Below, piece after piece: positions 8,924 through 17,494 of a stretch of DNA of 64,000 nucleotides. Below the pieces are notes generated by a model. The model saw nothing but the letters and a program-made list of their open reading frames with translations. It ran no database searches and had not been told where the DNA came from. The stretch comes from Alphaproteobacteria bacterium (GTDB lineage: Bacteria; Pseudomonadota; Alphaproteobacteria; UBA2966). Positions within the stretch are counted from its first letter, which is position 1, and each line of letters opens with the position of its first letter. The position numbers and the translations under genes were made by a program. Location: contig JABIFY010000075.1 of assembly GCA_018650465.1 (NCBI GenBank), positions 62,001 through 126,000 on the forward strand, given 5' to 3'.

Positions 8924-9664
8924 ATGGAAGACAAATCAAAGGAGGCCGATACTGACAGCAAGGACGCGTCTCCTTTGGCCGACGTGTTCTTTTCCCTGCG
9001 CCAGGAATATCTGGAGGGCATCGAGACGGGCACCATCCGCAGCCTGACCGGGTTTCAACGTGGCGTGCACAAAGTGCCGGATGCCTTGAGTGATAAAAAC
9101 AGCGCCTTTGTTAATCGCCTGATGAGCGACAATGTCGAGGCTGAGCTGGAAGATTTTTACAAACGCAGCAAGAAAGCCACCCGCCTGCGCCGCCGCGATA
9201 TGCAGGTGGGGTCGGAATTTGGTGATGGTGACCTGGATACGCCGAAATTTCGCTATTCCGTGCAAACCCGCCAAAGCCCCGACAACCCGGCCCGTTATGA
9301 AATTGTGCGCAGGTTGGAGTTGAAAGTTGGTTGGCGCAGTCAGCGCGACGCCATCAATTTGATCTTTGCCGAAGACTATGAACGCCTGGTGTTTGAAACC
9401 AATGCAACTGATCTGGACTATGACGACCTGGTTGAGCGACTGGAAGATATCGAGGAAAAACACGGCGGCCATGTGGATGAAGAGCCCGGGCTTCAGCGTG
9501 TCAGCTGGGCTGCCCCCGACAAGGCCCGCCTGACGTTTGATTTGAAAGTCGGTCGTCTGGAAATGTCTTTTGGCCAACGCGGCGGCCTTGACTTGATTGA
9601 TGCGGCGCAATCTTTGAAGCCAAATCTGGGTGGCAAAGCAAGCGCCCTGTTCAAGGACGACTGA
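8924..9664 (+). CDS. Uncharacterised soluble protein, 246 residues
   Basis: I do not recognise this family. The ATG at 8924 is preferred over a GTG at 8906 because GAGGGAAAAGG lies just before it. The protein has an acidic, polar N-terminus, a basic patch (KRSKKATRLRRRD around residue 85-95), then alternating strands and acidic helices (DLVERLEDIEEK). There is no signal peptide, membrane segment, cysteine cluster or nucleotide motif. The composition suggests a folded cytosolic protein. It stands between the divergent AbrB gene and otnK, 40 bp before the latter, so co-transcription with the otnK-otnC pair is possible. The coding frame is convincing; the function is unknown. Confidence 0.75.
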   Translation: MEDKSKEADTDSKDASPLADVFFSLRQEYLEGIETGTIRSLTGFQRGVHKVPDALSDKNSAFVNRLMSDNVEAELEDFYKRSKKATRLRRRDMQVGSEFGDGDLDTPKFRYSVQTRQSPDNPARYEIVRRLELKVGWRSQRDAINLIFAEDYERLVFETNATDLDYDDLVERLEDIEEKHGGHVDEEPGLQRVSWAAPDKARLTFDLKVGRLEMSFGQRGGLDLIDAAQSLKPNLGGKASALFKDD

Positions 9665-9704
9665 GCTTTCTATGATGTGCTTTTTTCAAACAGGAAGCGG
9701 ATAG

Positions 9705-11000
9705 ATGTCGATTTTGCTGGGGGCCATTGCCGATGATTTTACCGGGGCCACGGACCTTGCCAACAATCTTGTTAAACAGGGCATGCGCACCATTCAGTTG
9801 ATCGGTGTGCCTGACGCTGGTTTGCCCGTACCTGATGCGGATGCTGTTATTATCGCCCTGAAGTCCCGCACCATCCCGGCTGCCGAGGCCGTGGCGGAAT
9901 CACTGGCGGCGTTAGAATGGCTGCAATCGCACGGCACGCAGCAGTTTTATTTCAAATATTGTTCAACCTTTGATTCCACAGATGCGGGCAACATTGGCCC
10001 AGTGGCCGACGCCCTGCTGGACGCGCTCGACAGTAATTTTACCATCGCCTGCCCGGCCTTCCCGACCAACGCCCGCACAGTTTTCAAGGGCCATTTGTTT
10101 GTAGGCGATATCTTGCTGAACCAGTCCGGTATGCAGAACCATCCCCTGACACCCATGACCGATGCCAATCTGGTCAATGTCCTGGCCTGCCAAACGCCTT
10201 TCAAGGTGGGGTTGGTTCCGGAAGAAACCGTTGTCAAAGGGGCCGCGGCTATTCGCCGGGCCTTTGATGATCTGGTTGAAAGCGGCTATCGCCACGCCAT
10301 TGTTGATGCCATCAATGATGACGACCTGATGCAGATCGGCAAGGCCTTGGCAAACGTAAAACTGATCACAGGTGGTTCCGGCATTGCCATTGGCTTGCCT
10401 GAAAATTTCCGCAAACAAGGCGCCTTAAAGGAAGGCATCGCCCCCACATGGCCCGAGGTTGGCGGTGGTGCGGCGATCCTTGCAGGCAGTTGTTCCATTC
10501 GCACCCGTGAACAAGTCGCTGCCTGGAAAAAAAACCGTCCAGCCCTGGAAGTTGACCCCTATGCCATCTCAAAAGGTGAAGATGTTGTCGCACTTGCCCT
10601 GGCTTGGGCCGCCGACAAAATCAGTGGCGGACCTGTGTTAATCTATTCCTCCGCCGATCCGGCAGATGTTAGCCGCGTACAAGACGAACTGGGCCGGGAA
10701 GAAGCGGGCAGCATGGTCGAGGATACCCTTGGCCGCATCGCCAAAGGCCTGGTTGAAGCAGGGGTGCGAAAGATGGTCGTGGCAGGCGGTGAAACCTCAG
10801 GCGCTGTGGTCAATGCCCTGGACGTCAAAGCCTTGGCCATTGGTCCAGAAATCGATCCGGGTGTACCCTGGACATCTGCAAATACGGTTACGACGGCAGG
10901 TCCTACTGAAATCGCGCTGGCTTTGAAGTCGGGCAATTTTGGTGACATTGATTTTTTCCAACGCGCCCTGGATTTGTTGCCCGGAAGTTCAAACACATGA
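9705..11000 (+). CDS. otnK: Four-carbon acid sugar kinase family protein (3-oxo-tetronate kinase type)
   Basis: A 431-residue member of the DUF1537/four-carbon acid sugar kinase family. Known OtnK enzymes phosphorylate 3-oxo-tetronate at O4 using ATP. The N-terminal substrate domain starts LGAIADDFTGATDLANNL, the family hallmark with DDFTGATD. The C-terminal nucleotide domain has MVVAGGETSGAVVNAL and the closing GNFGDIDFF segment. An AGGAAG ribosome binding site precedes the ATG. The gene overlaps the class II aldolase gene by ATGA, the usual OtnK-OtnC pairing. OtnK rather than D-threonate kinase (DtnK) is chosen because the partner is an aldolase and not a PdxA2-type dehydrogenase. Confidence 0.9.
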   Translation: MSILLGAIADDFTGATDLANNLVKQGMRTIQLIGVPDAGLPVPDADAVIIALKSRTIPAAEAVAESLAALEWLQSHGTQQFYFKYCSTFDSTDAGNIGPVADALLDALDSNFTIACPAFPTNARTVFKGHLFVGDILLNQSGMQNHPLTPMTDANLVNVLACQTPFKVGLVPEETVVKGAAAIRRAFDDLVESGYRHAIVDAINDDDLMQIGKALANVKLITGGSGIAIGLPENFRKQGALKEGIAPTWPEVGGGAAILAGSCSIRTREQVAAWKKNRPALEVDPYAISKGEDVVALALAWAADKISGGPVLIYSSADPADVSRVQDELGREEAGSMVEDTLGRIAKGLVEAGVRKMVVAGGETSGAVVNALDVKALAIGPEIDPGVPWTSANTVTTAGPTEIALALKSGNFGDIDFFQRALDLLPGSSNT

Positions 11001-11626
11001 GCACAGAAAACAAGATCCGAGACGACATCGCCCGTCTGGCTAAATCCATCTTTGACCGCGGCCTGACCTTTGGATCCTCCGGTAATATCAGTGTGCGTCT
11101 GGAAGATGGCTGGTTGATGACGCCCACGGGGTCGACCATGGGCAACATCGATCCGGCGCGCATATCAAAACTGGATAATGCGGGTCAGCATATCTCGGGC
11201 GACAAACCCACCAAGGAAACGTTCCTGCATGTGGCCATGTATGAGACACGCCCGGCAACAGGTGCCGTGGTGCATTTGCATTCCACCCATTCCGTTGCCG
11301 TTAGTTGCCTGGCTGATATTGATCCTGCCAATGTGCTGCCGCCGATCACCGCCTATTACGTCATGAAAATCGGCAAGCTGCCACTGGTGCCCTATTTCCC
11401 GCCAGGAGACCTGGACCTGGCGAAGGCCGTGCGTGAAATGGCGTCCGATCATCACGCCGTCCTGCTGGCAAATCACGGCCCTGTGGTCGCCGGAAAATCC
11501 CTGGAAGATGCGGTTTATGCCACCGAGGAACTGGAGGAAACAGCCAAACTGTTCCTGATGCTGAAGGACAAGGCGACCCGGTTCCTGACAGATGAACAGG
11601 TCAAGGCTTTAGAGCAAAAGTACTAG
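10997..11626 (+). CDS. otnC: Class II aldolase family, 3-oxo-tetronate 4-phosphate decarboxylase type
   Basis: A 209-residue metal-dependent class II aldolase/adducin-family protein. OtnC decarboxylates 3-oxo-tetronate 4-phosphate to dihydroxyacetone phosphate. Features seen are the SSGNISVRL substrate loop, the catalytic-region KETFLHVAMYETRP, the metal site HLHSTHS and a third histidine in ANHGPVVAGKS. Its ATG overlaps the otnK stop (ATGA), so the two are translationally coupled. The isomerase OtnI is not next to it. A related sugar-phosphate aldolase is the main alternative, but the pairing with OtnK favours this call. Confidence 0.88.
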   Translation: MSTENKIRDDIARLAKSIFDRGLTFGSSGNISVRLEDGWLMTPTGSTMGNIDPARISKLDNAGQHISGDKPTKETFLHVAMYETRPATGAVVHLHSTHSVAVSCLADIDPANVLPPITAYYVMKIGKLPLVPYFPPGDLDLAKAVREMASDHHAVLLANHGPVVAGKSLEDAVYATEELEETAKLFLMLKDKATRFLTDEQVKALEQKY

Positions 11627-11640
11627 CCACACACGTCAAC

Positions 11641-11737
11641 GTCACCCCGCACTTGATGCGGGGTCTACGCTTCTGCCTTAATGTTCAGCCCATCCAATTG
11701 GAGAACCGCATGGACCCCGCATCAAGTGCGGGGTGAC
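11641..11737. repeat. Dispersed palindromic repeat, copy R2 (perfect 25-bp arms)
   Basis: The arms 11641-11665 and 11713-11737 are perfect inverted copies of each other. Each arm is itself a hairpin (CCCCGCACTTGATGCGGGG). A 47-bp spacer separates them. The right arm with its flank (11708-11741) matches 61007-61040 on the opposite strand at 33 of 34 bases. It lies right after otnC and could end transcription there. The rest of the gap up to recQ (11742-11876) is AT-rich leader with no other feature seen. Confidence 0.85.
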
Positions 11738-11876
11738 GGCGTGTTTTTGGTTGGGAAGATCAATATCTACCCATAAATATGCCATATCCACCCTGAATTA
11801 GTGCAATATCTTGTGTCTGACTGGCAAACCCGCTAGATATTGAGGCCTGATTTCCCCCACGCCCCGGACCTGTATT

Positions 11877-13703
11877 TTGACCTCTGTCGGCCCTGAAGTT
11901 CTGCATTTGCTGAAGTCGAAATTCGGCTATGACAGCTTTCGGCCAGGCCAGGAGGATGTCATTTCATCTCTGCTGGGCGGGCGTAATGTGCTGGCCGTGA
12001 TGCCCACGGGGTCCGGTAAATCCATGTGCTTTCAGATCCCTGCCTTGATCCGCGATGGCCTGACAGTTGTCGTCTCACCACTGGTGGCCCTGATGGAAGA
12101 CCAGGTGGCTGCTCTGCGTCTGGCGGGCATTGAGGCAGGCACCATTAATTCATCGCGCCACCGGGAAGACAATATACAAACCTGGCGCGACGTGGCTGCT
12201 GGTGTGGTGCGTTTGTTATATATCGCCCCCGAACGATTGATGACCGAGCGCATGCTCGGGGCCTTGCAAAAATTACCTGTCAGCATGATTGCCGTTGATG
12301 AAGCCCACTGCATTTCGCGCTGGGGTCCGTCCTTCCGGCCAGACTATGAAAACCTGGGCAGCTTGCGCGTTCATTTCCCGGAAGTTCCCATGGCGGCACT
12401 GACCGCAACGGCGGACGAAGCCACGCGCAACGATATTCATGACAAACTGTTCGGCGGAGACGGCAATGTCTATGTCACGGGCTTTGACAGACCCAATATT
12501 CGCTTAGGCGTGACACCGCGCAGTGCCTGGAAAAAACAGTTGCTGTCCTTTGTCGAAGCCCGCGCCGAACAAAGCGGCATCATCTATTGCCTGTCGCGCA
12601 AAAAGACCGAAGAAACCGCCAAGCTGTTGTGCGACAATGGCTACAACGCCTTGCCCTATCATGCGGGGATGGATGCCGGGACCCGCCGGACCAATCAAGA
12701 TACGTTCATGACGGACAGCAATGTCATCATGGTGGCAACCATCGCTTTCGGTATGGGAATCGACAAACCAGACGTGCGCTATGTCTTCCACACCAACCTG
12801 CCCGCCTCTATGGAAGCCTATTATCAGGAGATAGGGCGTGCCGGGCGCGATGGTCTGGCAGCCGAAGCCTTCATGTTATATGGCCTGGATGACCTGCGCT
12901 TGCGCCGCATGTTTATCGATCAGGAAAATGGCAGTGCAGATCACAAACGACGCGAACACAAACGCCTGGATACTTTGGTGGCCTTTTGCGAAACCCCGGA
13001 ATGCCGCCGCCAATCATTGTTGGTTTATTTTGGCGAAAACCCGGAACCATGTGGCAACTGTGATGTCTGTATTGATCCGCCGGAACTGGTTGAAGGCTCT
13101 GAACTTGCCCGCCTTGCTTGCGGTGCCGTGGATGCCACAGGCCAGGTCTTTGGCGCAGCCCACATCATCGACGTGCTGCGCGGGGCCGACACGGAAAAAG
13201 TCCGTAAATTCAATCACCAGGATGTCGGCGCCTATGGCATGGGCAAAGTCTGGTCACTGGATGACTGGCGCAGTTTGTTACGCCAACTGGTGGCGGCGGG
13301 TTTTCTCGCCCTGGATGTAGCCGGGCATGGTGGCTTGAGTTTAACGCCCAAGGGCTGGAGCCTGGTGCAGGGATCAGAGGATTTCTTTTACCGAAAAGAT
13401 TCCGTTGGCAATGAAGCCCGGGGCCGCAAGGCAAAAGCAAAAACGGCACGGGCAGATATCGAATTGCCGGACGAAGATGTTGATTTATACGAAGCCCTGA
13501 AACGTTGCCGCCGTCGCCTGGCCGCCGAACAAAAGGTGCCGGCCTATGTTATTTTTCCAGACAAATCCCTGGTCGACATGGCGGCGAAAAAACCGGCATC
13601 CGTGTCTGAATTTGCAGGCATTCACGGCGTTGGCGATGCCAAACTAAAAAAGTTTTCCTCGGCCTTCATCGCCGAAATTTCCAATTGGCAACAGTCTGCC
13701 TGA
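11877..13703 (+). CDS. recQ: ATP-dependent DNA helicase RecQ
   Basis: A 608-residue 3'-5' helicase acting in recombination and fork repair. Domains in order: RecA-like lobe 1 with Walker A MPTGSGKS and motif II DEAH; lobe 2 with the IGRAGRDG arginine-finger region; a zinc-binding part of the RQC domain with four cysteines (CETPEC ... CGNCDVC); a winged helix; and a C-terminal HRDC domain (last 80 residues). The loop after DEAH reads HCISRWGPSFRPDY, where the usual form is ISQWGHDFRPEY. A TTG at 11877 is the best start, since it leaves the usual short N-terminus before FGYDSFRPGQ; no ATG fits. No LexA box was seen upstream. Confidence 0.94.
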   Translation: MTSVGPEVLHLLKSKFGYDSFRPGQEDVISSLLGGRNVLAVMPTGSGKSMCFQIPALIRDGLTVVVSPLVALMEDQVAALRLAGIEAGTINSSRHREDNIQTWRDVAAGVVRLLYIAPERLMTERMLGALQKLPVSMIAVDEAHCISRWGPSFRPDYENLGSLRVHFPEVPMAALTATADEATRNDIHDKLFGGDGNVYVTGFDRPNIRLGVTPRSAWKKQLLSFVEARAEQSGIIYCLSRKKTEETAKLLCDNGYNALPYHAGMDAGTRRTNQDTFMTDSNVIMVATIAFGMGIDKPDVRYVFHTNLPASMEAYYQEIGRAGRDGLAAEAFMLYGLDDLRLRRMFIDQENGSADHKRREHKRLDTLVAFCETPECRRQSLLVYFGENPEPCGNCDVCIDPPELVEGSELARLACGAVDATGQVFGAAHIIDVLRGADTEKVRKFNHQDVGAYGMGKVWSLDDWRSLLRQLVAAGFLALDVAGHGGLSLTPKGWSLVQGSEDFFYRKDSVGNEARGRKAKAKTARADIELPDEDVDLYEALKRCRRRLAAEQKVPAYVIFPDKSLVDMAAKKPASVSEFAGIHGVGDAKLKKFSSAFIAEISNWQQSA

Positions 13704-13707
13704 GCCG

Positions 13708-14568
13708 TTAACTCTTGCCTCGAATCATCACGGTCATTTCACCGATGCCCTCAATTGCGCAAACCAGTCGATCGCCAGCTTGCACCGGACCGACACCCTC
13801 AGGTGTGCCTGTTAAAATCACATCTCCGACGTCCAGTGTGTAATGACGCGACGCATAGGAAACCAGGCGGGCAATCCCGTAAATCAGCGCGTTTGTGTTC
13901 GATTTCTGGCGCACCGCATTGTTTACCCTGAGTTCCAGGTCAAGATTATCCGGATCAGCGATTTCATCAGCGCTGACAAACCAGGGGCCGAGCAGAGCAA
14001 AACTGTCCAGTGATTTTCGTAAACTGCGGTCTTCGGTGCCGCGAATGGTCATATCCAGGCCAATGCAATATCCAGCGATATGATCCAGGGCGTCCGCTTG
14101 CGGGATATCACGCCCGCCCTGGCCAATGATCATCGCCAGTTCTATTTCGTGATCGGTGCGCCGGTCTTCATGGGCGATAACGACCCCCTCGCCCGCTCCC
14201 ACCAAGGCACTGCCTGCCTTCAGAAACAGGCCCAGATCGTCGATGGTTTTCACGGGCAGGCCAAAATTCAGTTCCGCATCCTTGTTGGCTTCATCCTGGT
14301 GCAGCAAATAATTCACCGGTGCGCCGATAATTTTGCCGGGATTGGCGACAGGGGAAAGCAAACAAACATCGGTTAATGCCAGGCAGGCCGCATCGGGCCG
14401 CAAACGCTGCATCTCTGTCTTCATCAAATCCAGATGCGCAAAAAACACATCACCGCGCGGCAAAGGCCAGCGCAGATCAGGCAGCACGGCCGTTGCCGCC
14501 GTCACATCATAGACCAGGTCCCCTTCGACCAGACCCAGCCTGTCGTCATTAAATCGACAAAACTTCAT
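13708..14568 (-). CDS. Fumarylacetoacetate hydrolase (FAH) family protein
   Basis: A 286-residue protein of the FAH family, whose members hydrolyse or decarboxylate 2-oxo or 1,3-diketo acids in aromatic and sugar-acid catabolism. The metal-site region is visible as DHEIELAMIIG and GYCIGLDMTIRG, followed by KSLDSFALLGPWF and the conserved DVILTGTPEGVGPV near the C-terminus. It is divergent from an SDR gene with a 94-bp AT-rich gap that probably holds both promoters. The pairing with an SDR suggests a catabolic role for a hydroxy- or oxo-acid. The 3' end lies 4 bp from recQ, convergent. Confidence 0.88.
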   Translation of the reverse strand: MKFCRFNDDRLGLVEGDLVYDVTAATAVLPDLRWPLPRGDVFFAHLDLMKTEMQRLRPDAACLALTDVCLLSPVANPGKIIGAPVNYLLHQDEANKDAELNFGLPVKTIDDLGLFLKAGSALVGAGEGVVIAHEDRRTDHEIELAMIIGQGGRDIPQADALDHIAGYCIGLDMTIRGTEDRSLRKSLDSFALLGPWFVSADEIADPDNLDLELRVNNAVRQKSNTNALIYGIARLVSYASRHYTLDVGDVILTGTPEGVGPVQAGDRLVCAIEGIGEMTVMIRGKS

Positions 14569-14662
14569 GGCGGCCCCTTTGCTTTTGCTTTTAACTGATC
14601 AGCATAGCTAATTATAATATTCACGAGATATCTACAATTTTCAGGCATATAAGGAAATAATA

Positions 14663-15421
14663 ATGGCTCAATTAGACGGACGCGTCGCCATTGTGACCGG
14701 CGGTGCCATCAGCATCGGCAAGGCCTTTGCCCGCACCCTGGCCGCAGAAGGCGCATCGATTGCCATTGCCGATGTGGCCGACGGCAGTGATGCGGCGGCA
14801 GAGATTCAAAAAGAATTTGGCGTAACCGCCCAGGCCTTCAAGGTTGATGTCAGCGACGAACACCAGGTGTCGAAATTTGTTGATCAGGTCATGGAGACAT
14901 TTGGCAAGATCGACATTTTGGTCAATAACGCCGCCCTGTTTGCCACCCTGCCAACCCAGCCCCTTACAGATCACAGCGTTGATTTGTGGGACAAGGTGAT
15001 GGCCGTGAATGTACGTGGGCCGTTCCTGATGGCCAAACATATCACACCGCATATGCAGACGGCGGGTTATGGCAAGATCATCAATATCGGTTCCGGGACG
15101 GCCAACAAGGGCATGCCCAATATGCTTGCCTATGTGACCTCAAAAGGGGCGATCCTTGCTTTTACCAGATCCCTGTCACGTGAAGTTGGCCCACACGGCA
15201 TTTGCGTGAACACCCTGTCGCCCGGCCTGATCGAAAGCCCGTCGGTGATGGAAAACCCGCAACACCTGGGCTTTACCGACCGTGTGCTTGCCAGCCGCGC
15301 CATCCCGCGCACCGCCACACCTGATGATCTATTGGGTGCCCTGGTATTCCTGGCCAGCCCCGCCAGTGACTTTGTCACCGGCCAGACCCTTGCCGTGGAT
15401 GGCGGGTCCGTGAATACCTGA
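14663..15421 (+). CDS. Short-chain dehydrogenase/reductase (SDR)
   Basis: A 252-residue classical SDR, NAD(P)-dependent. The cofactor loop is a variant TGGAISIGKAFA (TGxxxGxG expected as TGGxxGIG), then NNAA, and the catalytic Ser region GSGT with Y-x3-K in AYVTSKGA. The C-terminal half carries the usual SPGLIES and GQTLAVDGGS signatures. A TAAGGAAATAATA leader gives a ribosome binding site. It is divergent from the FAH-family gene, so both may serve one pathway. The substrate cannot be named. Confidence 0.92.
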   Translation: MAQLDGRVAIVTGGAISIGKAFARTLAAEGASIAIADVADGSDAAAEIQKEFGVTAQAFKVDVSDEHQVSKFVDQVMETFGKIDILVNNAALFATLPTQPLTDHSVDLWDKVMAVNVRGPFLMAKHITPHMQTAGYGKIINIGSGTANKGMPNMLAYVTSKGAILAFTRSLSREVGPHGICVNTLSPGLIESPSVMENPQHLGFTDRVLASRAIPRTATPDDLLGALVFLASPASDFVTGQTLAVDGGSVNT

Positions 15422-15438
15422 GGGGTTTGCATAAAAAA

Positions 15439-15475
15439 TGGCTGCCACAAACTTCTTAGGGAAGTTGTGACAGCC
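15439..15475. terminator. Bidirectional hairpin terminator between SDR and DEAD-box helicase genes
   Basis: The arms TGGCTGCCACAAACTTC and GAAGTTGTGACAGCCA form a 16-bp near-perfect stem with a short loop. On the minus strand it is followed by a run of T (ATTTTTTAT), so it would end the helicase transcript; it can also stop the convergent SDR transcript. Confidence 0.8.
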
Positions 15476-15503
15476 ACTTGTTTGTCGCCTCCTGGTTCGT
15501 TGA

Positions 15504-17204
15504 TCAGGCGGCTTGTTTTTTCTTTTGGCCTTTGAAACGACGTGGGCCAAGCTTTCGGGCTGGTTTGCCGGACTTGTCAAACTTGCCAGCCTTGTTGAAT
15601 TTGGCACCTTTTTCAGTAAAAGGTTTGCCGGTCTTCTTGGGCTTGGCGGGCGTGTCGCTGTTGTTGGCCGCTTTGGACTTCAGGCTGTTGATGGCCATCG
15701 GATCGACATCAAACACCTCATCGAAGTTTTTAGGGCCCTTGCGCTTCTTCGGGGCCGGGGCCTGCCAGGCCTTGGCTTTCACGTTCTTTTCTGAACGATT
15801 AGGCTGGTTCTCTGAACGATTGGGACGGTTTTCAGTACGATCGGGTCGGAATTTGCGATCTGGCTTGCTGGCAAGCTTAAGACCATCGTTTGCCCCAGCT
15901 TTGTCACCGCCTCTGGCCTCTTCCTTCACAAACTCGCCGCCAAACTTTTTGTTGGGGTTGTAGTTGTTGTCAGAAGATGGCTCGTGTTTGCTGTACGAGG
16001 TACCGCCACCAAACTTGCGTCCGGTTTTGCCTTTGCCTTTTTTGCCGCCGTTTGACCGTCCACCGGATTCGTCATGCCATGGGTGGTCCATGTCGACGTC
16101 AATTTTTTGCTTCAACAAACGCTCAACACCAAACAACAGGTTTGTGTCCGTATTGCTGCAGATGGACAGGGCAACACCCTTGGCACCAGCGCGACCAGTA
16201 CGGCCCACCCGGTGAATATAGGCATCGGCTTCCATTGGCATGTCAAAGTTGATGACGTGTGAGATGTCTTTTACATCCAGGCCACGGGCGGCCACATCGG
16301 TGGCCACCAGAACATTGAATTTGCCGTTGGTGAAATTACGCAGAACTTTCTGGCGAATATTTTGTTTACGATCGCCATGGATCGAATCAGCCTTGTAGCC
16401 AAGTCCCTGCAAATCTTCGGCGATGGTATCGGTCATGGATCTGGTGCGCACAAAAATCAGGGCGCGGGTATAATCTTCGCGCTCCAGAAGGCGTGTCAGC
16501 AAGCGGCGCTTGTCGGCATGTTTAACCCGCAGAACTCGGTGGTCCACATCGGCAGCTACTGAATTTTCCTTGGCCACTTCGACAAAAACCGGATCACGCA
16601 GCAGGCTGGCGGAAAGTTTTTTGACGCCGGGGTTCATGGTCGCAGAGAACATGACCGTCTGGCGTTCCTTGGGCATCGAAGCCGCTACTTTGCGGACTTC
16701 ATCGACAAAACCCATGTCCAGCATGCGGTCACATTCGTCCAGCACAAAAGTGGTGATCTTGTCCATGCGCAGGGAGCCACGATCAATGTGGTCATGCATA
16801 CGACCCGGCGTGGCGATAACAATATCGACACCACGGCGCAGATCAAACAATTGTTTGTTGTACGGCGCGCCACCATAGATGACGGTATAAAAAAGTTTTG
16901 AGCCTTGTTTGAAGGCGCGAACGGTATCACCAATTTGCTGAGCCAGTTCGCGCGTCGGGGCGAGGATCAGAACTTTGGGAGAGCCAGGTACCGGGCGCTC
17001 GTTTTCTTCGATTAGTTTGTTCAGTATCGGCAGCAGGAAAGCAGCGGTCTTGCCGCCACCGGTTTGCGCCGCACCCATCAGGTCTTTGCCTTCCATCAAA
17101 GATGGAATGGCATCAGTTTGAATATCGGTCGGGGCTGTGAAGCCTTGCGCGTCGATGGCAGATAGAAGCGGAGCGCACAGGTTAAGTGCGGCAAACGTTG
17201 TCAT
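15504..17204 (-). CDS. DEAD-box RNA helicase, RhlE-like, with DECD motif II and long basic tail
   Basis: A 566-residue RNA helicase. The core (about residues 1-375) has the F-x-APTDIQTDAIP Q-motif, AQTGGGKTAAF Walker A, PTRELAQQI, motif II as LDECDRMLDMGF (DECD in place of DEAD), MFSATM and HRVGRTGRAG. The tail (about 375-566) is rich in K, R, G and N, with a repeated NRPNRSENQPNRSE segment, typical of RNA-binding extensions. Such helicases act in ribosome assembly and RNA decay, often at low temperature. A long leader of up to 290 bp separates it from the divergent monooxygenase gene. Confidence 0.93.
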   Translation of the reverse strand: MTTFAALNLCAPLLSAIDAQGFTAPTDIQTDAIPSLMEGKDLMGAAQTGGGKTAAFLLPILNKLIEENERPVPGSPKVLILAPTRELAQQIGDTVRAFKQGSKLFYTVIYGGAPYNKQLFDLRRGVDIVIATPGRMHDHIDRGSLRMDKITTFVLDECDRMLDMGFVDEVRKVAASMPKERQTVMFSATMNPGVKKLSASLLRDPVFVEVAKENSVAADVDHRVLRVKHADKRRLLTRLLEREDYTRALIFVRTRSMTDTIAEDLQGLGYKADSIHGDRKQNIRQKVLRNFTNGKFNVLVATDVAARGLDVKDISHVINFDMPMEADAYIHRVGRTGRAGAKGVALSICSNTDTNLLFGVERLLKQKIDVDMDHPWHDESGGRSNGGKKGKGKTGRKFGGGTSYSKHEPSSDNNYNPNKKFGGEFVKEEARGGDKAGANDGLKLASKPDRKFRPDRTENRPNRSENQPNRSEKNVKAKAWQAPAPKKRKGPKNFDEVFDVDPMAINSLKSKAANNSDTPAKPKKTGKPFTEKGAKFNKAGKFDKSGKPARKLGPRRFKGQKKKQAA

Positions 17205-17494
17205 GTCGTTACCCTTGCGGTTATGGGACCAGCCAATTCGACCGATCCGAATTCCGCAATGACGTTGGGCCTAAATACCCTTATATGACCGATACCCTGG
17301 CCACATTTTTCACGACGGAACACGTTACAAAAAAATCTCGCCAAAAGGCACGACAACAATCGCGCCAGCGAGAAGCGTGCTATATCGTAGGTTTTCCAGG
17401 CTAAGTCAAGCAAAACAAGTAATCGCAACAAATGCACAGATATGATGGGGATTGCGCAATCAATCGCCAAATTCAGGAAAGACGGTAACCTTTT
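17205..17494. other. 290-bp divergent intergenic region
   Basis: This gap must hold the promoters of the DEAD-box helicase (minus) and the flavin monooxygenase (plus). I see no inverted repeat, terminator or recognised operator in it. The helicase may have a long untranslated leader, as cold-regulated helicases often do, but nothing in the sequence proves it. Confidence 0.4.
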
